From: Arthrobacter sp. MYb214
GTDB taxonomy: Bacteria > Actinomycetota > Actinomycetes > Actinomycetales > Micrococcaceae
Direction: 5' to 3'
Length of the DNA stretch: 64,000 nt
Assembly (NCBI RefSeq): GCF_002979865.1
Contig: NZ_PCPZ01000002.1
Location: forward strand, 372,001 to 436,000
Below are positions 7,928 through 15,549 of the stretch, one piece after another. Each line of letters begins with the position of its first letter. The stretch's first letter is position 1. The position numbers and the translations under genes were made by a program. The notes under the pieces were generated by a model. That model was not told the DNA's origin. It saw only the letters and a program-made list of their open reading frames with translations, and did no database searches.

Positions 7928-8857
7928 ATGAGCTCCGTACTGCCAGCTACGAACCGGGCCCGGCGCACCCGCCGCCGAGGCACGGATTCCCAGACATTCT
8001 TGTCTTCTTTGCCATGGATTGGGCCGGCACTCTTGCTGATCCTGGCCATCGTGGTGTTCCCCGCCGGCTACATGATCTACAACTCGACCAGGAAGATCTC
8101 TTCGGTGGGAACCGATCTTGAATCGGCAGGCCTGGAGAACTTCGTGACCATCTTCCAAGACCCGGTCTTGCCCCGAGTTTTGCTCAACACCGTTCTCTGG
8201 GTGGTGTCGGTGGTGGTCATTACCGTGCTGCTGTCACTGGTCCTGGCCCAGTTCTTGAACAAACCCTTCCCTGGACGCACCATCGTCCGGATGGCGGTTA
8301 TCGTCCCATGGGCCGCCTCAGTAGTCATGACCACCACAGTTTTCTACTACGGGCTGGATCCGAACTACGGCATCTTCAACCACTTCTTTGTTCAACTCGG
8401 CTTGATGGATGAAGGCTACGGATGGACCAAGAACGCCGTTCCCGCCATTGCCGTTTCGGTAGTTGTGGCCATCTTTGTTTCCATCCCTTTTACGACCTAC
8501 ACCCTGCTGGCCGGGTTGCAAGCAATCCCGCAAGAAACTTTGGAAGCAGCCCGCGTAGATGGAGCCGGTAGATGGAAAACCTACCTGTTGGTGATCATTC
8601 CCCAGCTGCGATCCGCGCTGGCCGTCTCGATGCTGATCAACATCATCAACGTCTTCAATAACTTGCCGATATTGAAAGTGATGACCGGATCCATCCCCGG
8701 CAACAGCGCAGACACGCTGATGACCTACATCTTCAAGGTGCTGCAATTCGACCGCCGACTGGATCTGTCTTCGGCACTTTCGGTTGTGAATTTCGCAATC
8801 GTGCTGGTGATTGTGGCGATCTACGTGAAAACCGTCAAACCCATGCAGGAGATCTAG
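7928..8857 (+). CDS. Sugar ABC transporter permease (MalF-like)
   Basis: A 309-residue inner-membrane permease of the carbohydrate uptake transporter-1 family. After a basic N-terminus (RARRTRRRG) about six membrane spans can be traced. The cytoplasmic EAA loop EAARVDGAGRWKTYLLVIIP (about 205-224) is the contact site for the ATPase. It pairs with the following permease, which starts just past its stop codon. No ATPase gene is present in this locus, so a shared MsiK/UgpC-type ATPase encoded elsewhere would have to energise it. Confidence 0.9.
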   Translation: MSSVLPATNRARRTRRRGTDSQTFLSSLPWIGPALLLILAIVVFPAGYMIYNSTRKISSVGTDLESAGLENFVTIFQDPVLPRVLLNTVLWVVSVVVITVLLSLVLAQFLNKPFPGRTIVRMAVIVPWAASVVMTTTVFYYGLDPNYGIFNHFFVQLGLMDEGYGWTKNAVPAIAVSVVVAIFVSIPFTTYTLLAGLQAIPQETLEAARVDGAGRWKTYLLVIIPQLRSALAVSMLINIINVFNNLPILKVMTGSIPGNSADTLMTYIFKVLQFDRRLDLSSALSVVNFAIVLVIVAIYVKTVKPMQEI

Positions 8858-8859
8858 CC

Positions 8860-9717
8860 GTGACATTTTTGGTAACCGAAGATCGAGCCGCGAAGAAGAC
8901 TGTCATCGGCCGGATGGTTGTAGGCTTCGCGGTAGTCATTATCTTCCTCATTCCCTACGGCATGATGCTGATCGGGTCGCTGAAAACCCAATCCGAAATC
9001 CTGGCTATCCCGCCAAAATACCTGCCGCAGGATGGTGCGCAGTTTTCCAACTACATCACCATGTGGGACACCCCGGAAACTCCGGTGCCCTACAACTTGA
9101 TCTCCACCATCGTGATCGCGGTTTTCGCCACCTTGCTGGTACTGCTGGTCGCGACCCCGGCCGCCTACTACACCGCCCGATTCAAGTTCCCGGGCAAGAT
9201 GGTATTCATGTTCTTGGTGATTGTCACGCAGATGCTGCAACCTGCCGTGCTCACCGCAGGTTTGTTCAAGCAGATGCTGGCTTGGAATCTGAACGACACT
9301 TGGCTGGCAATGATCCTGATCAATGCCGCCTTCAACTTGGCCTTCGCGGTATGGATCATGCACTCTTTCTTCGCAGGCGTACCACGCAGCATCGATGAAG
9401 CTGCGCAGATTGATGGGGCTGGAAAGCTGCGGGTGCTGTTCACCATCAACCTTCCACTGGTTTGGCCGGGTATTGTCACAGCAGTGATCTTCACTTTTGT
9501 TTCCTGCTGGAATGAATTCGCTGCCTCGCTGGTGATCCTCTCCACCGCCGAGAACCAGCCGTTGAGCGTCGCGTTGACCAAGTTCGTTGGCCAGTACTCC
9601 ACTGCATGGCAATACGTTTTCGGAGTATCCATTGTGGCCATCGTTCCGGTGATCGTGCTCTTCGCATTGATCGAGAAGCGGCTTATCGGCGGCCTGGCTG
9701 CCGGTGCGGTGAAATAG
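8860..9717 (+). CDS. Sugar ABC transporter permease (MalG-like)
   Basis: A 285-residue membrane partner of the preceding permease. It starts with GTG two bases after the previous stop. Six membrane spans are apparent, and the EAA loop IDEAAQIDGAGKLRVLFTIN (about 176-195) is well conserved. The C-terminus QYVFGVSIVAIVPVIVLF and IEKRLIGGLAAGAVK is typical of the MalG/AraQ group. Its stop is followed 2 bp later by the GTG start of cutC, so the transporter and CutC are very probably on one transcript. Confidence 0.9.
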   Translation: MTFLVTEDRAAKKTVIGRMVVGFAVVIIFLIPYGMMLIGSLKTQSEILAIPPKYLPQDGAQFSNYITMWDTPETPVPYNLISTIVIAVFATLLVLLVATPAAYYTARFKFPGKMVFMFLVIVTQMLQPAVLTAGLFKQMLAWNLNDTWLAMILINAAFNLAFAVWIMHSFFAGVPRSIDEAAQIDGAGKLRVLFTINLPLVWPGIVTAVIFTFVSCWNEFAASLVILSTAENQPLSVALTKFVGQYSTAWQYVFGVSIVAIVPVIVLFALIEKRLIGGLAAGAVK

Positions 9718-9719
9718 CC

Positions 9720-10430
9720 GTGGGCACGGCGTTGCTGGCGCTGGAAATCGTGGCCACGTCTGGTGCATGCGCCCAACGGGCAACGCGGGCCGGAGCCGAT
9801 CGGCTCGAAGCCTGCCAAGCGCTGGAACTAGGCGGGCTCACGCCAAACCCGGAAGCGCTCGAACAGATCCTTGAGCATCGGCCTCCACGAGGGGTGCACG
9901 CACTGCTGCGCAGCCGTCCGGGAAATTTCCGCTACACCACCGAGGAAGCCGCGCTCATGGAGAGGCAAGCTGCACGTCTTGCTGCCGCGGGGGTAGACGG
10001 GATAGTGCTCGGTGCGCTGGATCCACGCGGGGCACTGGACTTGGCCATGATGCGGCCCTGGGCCGAGGCCGCCCTGGCGGTGAACCAGAGGCTGGAAATC
10101 ACGGTGCACCGGGCCATCGATGCCAGCCGAGACCCAATAGGGGAACTTGCCAGGCTTCTGGAGTTCCCGGCTCACCGAGTGCTCAGCAGCGGCGGGAGAA
10201 GAACCGTTGGCCAGGGCATGGCCACGATCGAGGCCATGGTTCAAGCCGCCGGCAGCCGGATCGAGATCATGTGCGGTGGCGGGCTGCAGGCAACAGATAT
10301 TGAATCCGTACGCAGACTGGGAGTCGCAGCCGTTCATTCTTCTGCCAAGACCCGCTATGCCGATACCATCGAAGTATCTGAGCAACAGGTGCGCCAACTG
10401 CGCTGCACGCTTGATGAACTGGAAAATTAA
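9720..10430 (+). CDS. cutC: CutC-family TIM-barrel protein
   Basis: A 236-residue protein of the CutC family. The start is a GTG at 9720, because an N-terminal LEIVATSGACAQRATRAGADRLE matches the family N-terminus and any earlier start would run inside the permease gene. Further family stretches are HALLRSRPGNFRY, GADGIVLG-like GVDGIVLGALD, ITVHRAIDAS, VLSSGG and IEIMCGGG. CutC was named for a proposed role in copper homeostasis, but its biochemical role is unsettled. Here it sits inside a sugar import/catabolism operon between a permease and a DeoR regulator, which suggests a carbohydrate-related job. That is inference. Confidence 0.85.
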   Translation: MGTALLALEIVATSGACAQRATRAGADRLEACQALELGGLTPNPEALEQILEHRPPRGVHALLRSRPGNFRYTTEEAALMERQAARLAAAGVDGIVLGALDPRGALDLAMMRPWAEAALAVNQRLEITVHRAIDASRDPIGELARLLEFPAHRVLSSGGRRTVGQGMATIEAMVQAAGSRIEIMCGGGLQATDIESVRRLGVAAVHSSAKTRYADTIEVSEQQVRQLRCTLDELEN

Positions 10431-10442
10431 GGAGCGCGCACG

Positions 10443-11255
10443 ATGAAACGCGAGGAACGGCAGAACCAGATCCTCGATCTGCTGGCCAGCCGCGGCCAGA
10501 TCGATGTAGAGGAAGTCGTCAAGCAACTGGGTACCAGCCCGGCCACGGCGCGCCGGGACCTGGACGCATTGGCCGCCGCATCACTGCTTACCCGCACTCA
10601 CGGAGGTGCGGTCTCCAACTCGGTGGCCTACGACCTGCCTTCCCGCTACCAGCGCGATAGCAACGACCGCGCGAAGGCGCAAATCGCGAAGCTGGCAGCC
10701 GACATGGTCTCGCAGAATATGGTCATCGGATTATCCGGGGGAACCACCACCAAGGCGATCGCCAGCGAACTGAGCCTGCGCCAAGACCTGGTGGGTGAAC
10801 CGGGCCGGGTCACGTTGACCGTGGTCACCAACGCGGTGAACATTGCCTCGATGCTGGCCGTCCGCCCGCATATCCGGGTGATGGTTACTGGCGGCGTGCT
10901 CAACGACCGTTCTTACGAGCTGGTTGGTCCAATGGCGCAGTCCTCTCTGGCAAAGATCACCATTGACTTGGCTTTTGTCGGAATCAACGGGTTGGATCCC
11001 GAAGTCGGTCCGATGGTCAGCGATGAAATGGAAGCGGCAGTCAATGAGCAAATGATCCGGCAATCGAGCAGCAGCTACCTGGTGGCCGATTCATCGAAGA
11101 TCGGCAGGCGCTCGTTTGTCATCTTGGATCGTCAGAACCTGACCGGCATCATCACGGACAACGACGCCACAAGCGAGCAACTGGGTGCCTTGGCCAAGGC
11201 CGGCATGCGTGCAGCCATGGACGTGGCGGAATATCGGCCCGAGGAGAAATCCTAG
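10443..11255 (+). CDS. DeoR-family transcriptional regulator
   Basis: A 270-residue regulator. The N-terminal winged HTH (about 1-57) begins MKREERQNQILDLLASRGQ, and its recognition helix is GTSPATARRDLDALA. The C-terminal DeoR sensor (about 75-250) has the ISOCOT-fold signature GLSGGTTTKAIA, where a phosphosugar normally binds. It is the last gene of the sugar locus (12 bp after cutC, with a GGAG-type site upstream) and probably represses it until a sugar phosphate appears. The 6463-6495 repeat is a candidate target. Confidence 0.9.
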   Translation: MKREERQNQILDLLASRGQIDVEEVVKQLGTSPATARRDLDALAAASLLTRTHGGAVSNSVAYDLPSRYQRDSNDRAKAQIAKLAADMVSQNMVIGLSGGTTTKAIASELSLRQDLVGEPGRVTLTVVTNAVNIASMLAVRPHIRVMVTGGVLNDRSYELVGPMAQSSLAKITIDLAFVGINGLDPEVGPMVSDEMEAAVNEQMIRQSSSSYLVADSSKIGRRSFVILDRQNLTGIITDNDATSEQLGALAKAGMRAAMDVAEYRPEEKS

Positions 11256-11399
11256 CTGCGCTGGAACTGCCCACCGAGCTGCTGGTCCGGTCGGCGTTTG
11301 TGCTTGCGGAACCAGCGGATGCCAAGCACTATCTTTTCCGATGGCCTGCGCTGGTCCTGTCAAAGCAAAGCGCGCAACAAGCAGGGCCGGCCGCACAGG

Positions 11400-12308
11400 T
11401 CAAAGCGAGGAGCCCAGGTTTTCAAGCAACGCCCGGCTTCGCGCGAGGAAGAGCTGTTCACGATTGCTATTGGGAGCCACGGAGTTGAATACCCCGGCGA
11501 GCATCACCGCAGCATCCAGCCTCAGCACAGTCCACGCTGCCGAAGTGTCGTCGAAACTGCCGCCATTTCCGGTGTATGCAGTACGCAAGCGCTCGCTGTC
11601 CAAACCGTTTTCGGCAATGGCAGCGTATTCCTCGATGCGTGCCAGTTCCATCTCCGGGGCAGCGCAGAGGGCATTACTCCAATCGAATATGGCCAGGGGC
11701 ATTCCAGCCAGAACACGAACGTTCTGCCTACGGATATCCAGATGCAACAGGCTGCGCCGGTGCAAGGATCTTTCGAGAAGAGCACGCAACACGTCGGCCG
11801 ATGGCAAGGCTGGCATCGCATGCTGGCGGGCTAGCTTCGCGTAGCGGTCAGCGATGCGCTGGGCAACCGTCGCATAAATTGTGCCGGCCTGGCTGCCTTC
11901 CTCGTCGAAAGCGAGCGGCGGAAGTTCGTGCAAAGAAGCCAGCAACGAGCCCAATGCGTGAGCGTCCACTGGTGAGCCGTCATCTTCGATGACTTCGGTG
12001 ATCAACACCGGGTACCCGTCTTGATCTACGAGATCAATTGCCCGTGCGCTGGGCAACCCATGTTGTTGAGCCCAGATGCTGCAGTTCAATTCCTTGATCT
12101 GAAGGCTGCTGGCCGGAATCTGCGGATTGTTGCTGGTGTTGTAGACCCGCATTCGAGGGATGCGGTAGCCCTCGTAGCGGGTCCCGCGCAGCGAGCTGTA
12201 GAAAAGGAATTCGGTGCCTTCCCCGGTTAGTGCCAGCTCGCGTGCGCCACGGCGGGCGGCTAGCCTGGCAGCGACCTGATGGGGCTCGAGAATATGCGTC
12301 CTAGCCAT
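11400..12308 (-). CDS. APH-fold small-molecule kinase (second of a pair)
   Basis: A 302-residue protein of the aminoglycoside phosphotransferase superfamily. The catalytic loop is LLHLDIRRQNVRVL (Brenner-type HxDxxxxN) and the metal-binding stretch is LAIFDWSNAL. I start it at the ATG at 12308, which overlaps the stop of the upstream kinase by 8 bp (ATGGCTAG), because the longer frame would read through that gene. Its fold allows phosphorylation of antibiotics, choline-like compounds, sugars or nucleosides, and nothing here decides the substrate. Its 3' end faces the DeoR gene, with 144 bp of non-coding DNA between them. Confidence 0.72.
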   Translation of the reverse strand: MARTHILEPHQVAARLAARRGARELALTGEGTEFLFYSSLRGTRYEGYRIPRMRVYNTSNNPQIPASSLQIKELNCSIWAQQHGLPSARAIDLVDQDGYPVLITEVIEDDGSPVDAHALGSLLASLHELPPLAFDEEGSQAGTIYATVAQRIADRYAKLARQHAMPALPSADVLRALLERSLHRRSLLHLDIRRQNVRVLAGMPLAIFDWSNALCAAPEMELARIEEYAAIAENGLDSERLRTAYTGNGGSFDDTSAAWTVLRLDAAVMLAGVFNSVAPNSNREQLFLARSRALLENLGSSL

Positions 12309-13152
12309 TGATTGACTGCGCAGCGGTGAGGATGCGCGGACCAATCTTGCGCATGAGCTTGCCCATTTTCGGGTTGTCGGTGCGCGAGAGCGTATCCGAT
12401 AGCCGTTCAAGACTCATCAGGCCCAACCAGATTTTGGCCCGGTATGCTTCCTCTGCGCTGGGAGCAATCAAATCCGCCATTTCCAATCCATGCCACAGGC
12501 TCAGGTAAGCGGTGTTCAAAGCCGGGTCCCACGCAGCGGCCAGGTCCCAATCCAAGATGCCAACCAGTTTCTCGCCGATCCAGTGCATGTTGTGGCCGGC
12601 CAAGTCGCCATGGACTAAGCCCGCAGGAACCTGTGCCAGGATATCGAGCTGGGCCCAGAGCTCGGTAGCAGGCCCTCGCAGTTCCTCGGGCAGCGCATCG
12701 AAGCATTGCTGCTGCCTGGCCTGGGTCCATTCGCCACGGAATGAAAACGGTTTGGCCAGATGCTCGCTGATCGGCTCCAGCGGCAGCTCGGCCAAATCCT
12801 TGACCAGCTGTCCCAGCACCTTCGGATCCCCGTAATGCGGTTCATGGGCGCTGCCGGGGATGAAAGACATGGCCACGGAGCTGAGTCCGTCGACGTGCAG
12901 GATCTCGGAGACCGCCACCGGAATCTGGTAGTTGAGCTGGCCCTCCAGCAAAGACAGCAGCTTGACGGAACGGGGCATCTGCTCCGTGGCCGCTGGCGTG
13001 CGCGCCATGCGAATCACCGCTTGCGGATTGCCAATGACCACCTTGTGGAATTGTCCGCCTTCGTTCACGGCCGCATCTTCCCAGGAAAGATCGGGGCAGA
13101 GCTGACGGGCAATCTGCAGTTCTCCAATGGTGGCAGGACGGCTCACTCGCAC
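12301..13152 (-). CDS. APH-fold small-molecule kinase (first of a pair)
   Basis: A 283-residue aminoglycoside-phosphotransferase-fold protein. The catalytic loop GLVHGDLAGHNMHWI carries the HxDxxxxN triad, followed by the metal-binding GILDWDLAAAWDPALN. The start is a GTG at 13152. Translation is coupled to the second kinase through an 8-bp overlap. Two adjacent, divergent members of one fold on one transcript hint at successive or heteromeric action, but no substrate is indicated. The gene diverges from the CPBP protease gene across about 90 bp. Confidence 0.78.
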   Translation of the reverse strand: MRVSRPATIGELQIARQLCPDLSWEDAAVNEGGQFHKVVIGNPQAVIRMARTPAATEQMPRSVKLLSLLEGQLNYQIPVAVSEILHVDGLSSVAMSFIPGSAHEPHYGDPKVLGQLVKDLAELPLEPISEHLAKPFSFRGEWTQARQQQCFDALPEELRGPATELWAQLDILAQVPAGLVHGDLAGHNMHWIGEKLVGILDWDLAAAWDPALNTAYLSLWHGLEMADLIAPSAEEAYRAKIWLGLMSLERLSDTLSRTDNPKMGKLMRKIGPRILTAAQSING

Positions 13153-13242
13153 TCTTCTCGTTCAGCTTGCTGGTGGTCTCAACCTCAGGCTATCGCAGGT
13201 TTGCCACGTGGCTGCTCAGTACGCGCACAGCCAGATCAGCCT

Positions 13243-14025
13243 ATGATCGGAAACGTGAACGCTGAACAATCTAAGCAGACAGCAACCCGCAAGACCCTCA
13301 AATTCGAGATCGTCTTGGTTCTTGCCCTGTCTTTGGGACAAAGCGCGGTCTACTCGCTGCTGAGCTTTGCCGACAAGGTCACCCGGGCGCCGCTGCGCGA
13401 GCAGACTACATCGTTGAACAACCCGCAGAGCACCCGCGAGTTCTTTGATTTCTCCTACCAGCTGCTGGACATCTTCTTTGCCTTGGTACCCGTCGTGCTG
13501 GCGCTCTACCTGATGAAGCGCACGACCGGACGAACCATCCGGGACATCGGTTTCGATATGCGCAAGCCGGGCAAGGACGCACTGCTCGGGGCGGGGATGT
13601 TCTTGGCCATGGGAGTAGGAACGCTGGGCGTCTATGCCGCTGGGCGGGCACTGGGCGTCACCACGGCACTGTCAGCAGCGAATCTTGGCGATTATTGGTG
13701 GAGCGTCCCAGTGCTTCTGCTGTCGGCTGCACGTCATGCAGTCCTCGAAGAAGTGCTGATGCTCGGATTCCTGTTCATCTACGCCAAGAAATTGGAGCTG
13801 GGCCTGTGGAGCACCATTATTGGTTCTGCGATGATCCGAGGCAGCTACCACCTGTACCAGGGGGTGGGGCCGATGATCGGCAATATGCTCATGGGCGTCG
13901 TCTTCGGCTGGGTATACCAGAAGTACGGGCGGGTGATGCCGCTGGTTATCGCGCACTTCCTGCTTGATGCCATCGGCTTCGTGGGATACGCCTTGGTCGG
14001 GCCGGCCATCGGAATCGGCCAGTAG
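13243..14025 (+). CDS. CPBP-family intramembrane metalloprotease homologue
   Basis: A 260-residue polytopic membrane protein of the CPBP (CaaX protease and bacteriocin-processing) family. I start it at the ATG at 13243; a GTG four codons later is the alternative. The glutamate motif is EEVLMLGFLF, where the usual EExxxR arginine is replaced by leucine. The second motif is IRGSYHLYQG and the third is IAHFLLDAIGF (HxxxD). At least six hydrophobic spans are visible. Members cleave within the membrane or serve in self-immunity, and the target here is unknown. The altered first motif leaves activity open. Confidence 0.75.
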   Translation: MIGNVNAEQSKQTATRKTLKFEIVLVLALSLGQSAVYSLLSFADKVTRAPLREQTTSLNNPQSTREFFDFSYQLLDIFFALVPVVLALYLMKRTTGRTIRDIGFDMRKPGKDALLGAGMFLAMGVGTLGVYAAGRALGVTTALSAANLGDYWWSVPVLLLSAARHAVLEEVLMLGFLFIYAKKLELGLWSTIIGSAMIRGSYHLYQGVGPMIGNMLMGVVFGWVYQKYGRVMPLVIAHFLLDAIGFVGYALVGPAIGIGQ

Positions 14026-14043
14026 CGCCGGTAAGCTGAGCCA

Positions 14044-14460
14044 ATGCAGATTACCGTGCTGCGCGAGGAGGACCTTCGCCAAGCAGTTGAATTGTGGGAA
14101 GCAACTGGGCTGACTCGTCCGTGGAATGATGCGCTCGCCGACGCCCGACGGGCTTTGGCCGAGCCTACTTCCACGGTGCTGTCAATCGTTGAGAACGATC
14201 AACTCATGGCTACTGCGATGGTTGGCCATGATGGCCACCGAGGTTGGCTCTACTATGTTGCGGTGGATCCGTGCCGGCAGGGCAACGGCCTGGGAAGGGC
14301 GCTGGTGGATGCCGCTGTCCTGTGGCTGCGGGATCTCGGCGTGCCCAAGGTGCAGCTCATGGTCCGCGAGGAGAACTCTGCCGTCATCGATTTCTATGAA
14401 CGGCGGGGCTTCGAAGACCAGCACGTCGCGGTCCTGGGGAAGCGGCTGGACCGGCCTTAA
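14044..14460 (+). CDS. GNAT acetyltransferase, YpeA-like
   Basis: A 138-residue single-domain GNAT N-acetyltransferase similar in size and sequence to YpeA. The acetyl-CoA pyrophosphate loop is CRQGNGLGRALV (motif A), and the C-terminal FYERRGFEDQ is the usual motif B. An N-terminal EDLRQAVELWEATGLTRPWND is characteristic of the YpeA group. It probably acetylates a small molecule or a protein lysine; no substrate is known from context. It starts 18 bp after the CPBP gene and ends in a strong terminator. Confidence 0.85.
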   Translation: MQITVLREEDLRQAVELWEATGLTRPWNDALADARRALAEPTSTVLSIVENDQLMATAMVGHDGHRGWLYYVAVDPCRQGNGLGRALVDAAVLWLRDLGVPKVQLMVREENSAVIDFYERRGFEDQHVAVLGKRLDRP

Positions 14461-14468
14461 GGAAAAGA

Positions 14469-14502
14469 AAGTAGGTGGGGACGCCATTGTCCCCGCCTAC
14501 TT
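14469..14502. terminator. Hairpin between convergent genes
   Basis: AAGTAGGTGGGGAC (14469-14482) pairs with GTCCCCGCCTACTT (14489-14502) around a 6-base loop. It sits between the convergent GNAT and VOC genes and could serve both, although neither side has a long U tract. Confidence 0.65.
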
Positions 14503-14521
14503 GCGATCTCTGCGGAACTGT

Positions 14522-15166
14522 TTACAGCACCACGGTTCCGGACTCGGTCTCAAAGGTAACCGACATGATGCCCGGAGTGCCATTCGGCGCTTCATATTGC
14601 ATGGTGACAGCGCCCAAATTGACGTTCTGCGGCTGGCCCAGCCAATCCAGCACCCGTTCACGCGAGCCGGCGATGGAGATCTGGCTGATGGCGCCGGCAG
14701 GTTCCAGCGCCTTGGACGGATGCAGCTCCTCGGATCCTTCATCCCAGGAAATCAGGTACGGGCACTGCGGATCGGCGATCAGGCCCTTGATGCCAATCTG
14801 CTGCCAGGTCAGTTCGCGGCCATCAGGGAACTTCCGGTTGCCCGGCACCGACTTGCGGCCCAAGCGCTCCTCGGCACTGGATAGATCCTCCACCGAGACG
14901 CACCAGCCCATCCAGCCGCCGCCGAGCTCCGAACGGGCGCGAACCGCCTGTCCGAAGGGTGCCTTGTCGCTGGCCGGGTGGTTCAGGACTTCAACCACCT
15001 CCAGGTACTGGCCATGCTTGAGCGGGAAGATGACATTGCGTGTTCCGAATCGTGGATGCACGCCGCCCTTGACGAATTCCAGTCCAAGGGACTCGGAGAT
15101 TCTTTCAGCGGTTGGCAACAGCCCGTCTGGGCCGCATGCATAACTTACGTGATCTAGCCTCATCAT
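14522..15166 (-). CDS. VOC-superfamily (glyoxalase-like) protein
   Basis: A 214-residue protein of the vicinal-oxygen-chelate superfamily (glyoxalase-3-like group). It opens with MRLDHVSYACG, where the histidine is a typical metal ligand, and HGQYLEVVEVL contains the next ligand glutamate. Members range from glyoxalases to dioxygenases and binding proteins, so the reaction is not predictable. It is a monocistronic gene reading away from the metY riboswitch region. The near-perfect palindrome at 15201-15218 lies 35 bp before its start and could be its operator. Confidence 0.72.
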   Translation of the reverse strand: MMRLDHVSYACGPDGLLPTAERISESLGLEFVKGGVHPRFGTRNVIFPLKHGQYLEVVEVLNHPASDKAPFGQAVRARSELGGGWMGWCVSVEDLSSAEERLGRKSVPGNRKFPDGRELTWQQIGIKGLIADPQCPYLISWDEGSEELHPSKALEPAGAISQISIAGSRERVLDWLGQPQNVNLGAVTMQYEAPNGTPGIMSVTFETESGTVVL

Positions 15167-15200
15167 GTGCCCATCATGGCAACATGTGATGCGAGTCTCT

Positions 15201-15218
15201 ACTTAGGCACACCTAAGT
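15201..15218. promoter_or_regulatory. Palindrome between VOC gene and metY leader
   Basis: ACTTAGG and CCTAAGT form a perfect inverted repeat with a 4-bp gap. TTAGG/CCTAA half-sites recall IdeR/DtxR boxes, but the spacing is wrong for a classical 19-bp box (13 of 19 positions match when aligned at 15198-15216). Which flanking gene it controls is unclear. Confidence 0.35.
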
Positions 15219-15335
15219 GCCGTGATGCTATCGAATACTCTGCGATGAACCTGCAATATTCGCGAAATATGACCGATTGAGTCCAATGACGAGCCCTTGC
15301 GTTGCAAAGATCTTCGGTTTTCGGGCAAACTGGTA

Positions 15336-15420
15336 CCAGGTCATGAGTCCCAGTAACAAGCCCCGGCTTACTGGGCGGCAACCCTCCAACCGCGGTGGGG
15401 TGCCCCGGGTGAAGACCTGG
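15336..15420 (+). promoter_or_regulatory. SAM-IV riboswitch
   Basis: The outer helix P1 is CCAGGTC (15336-15342) with GACCTGG (15414-15420). Inside it the core reads TCATGAGT, then AAGCCCCGGCTTACTGG, CGGCAACCCTCC and GGGTGCCCCGGGTGA, the conserved core of SAM-IV, an actinobacterial S-adenosylmethionine riboswitch. A further small CCTTG/CAAGG hairpin follows at about 15422-15437. It lies 130 bp upstream of metY and should switch off metY(-metX) expression when S-adenosylmethionine is plentiful. This is the best-supported RNA regulator in the window. Confidence 0.88.
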
Positions 15421-15549
15421 CCCTTGAACGCACAAGGCATCAAGGACAAGCGCGGGTTACCCCTGGAAGTCGTCACGATATGGTGCTTCCTGTCGGTGTC
15501 TTTTCAGTGGCGTACCCCCATAGTCATGAAACGCTATTTGGAGGAAACC

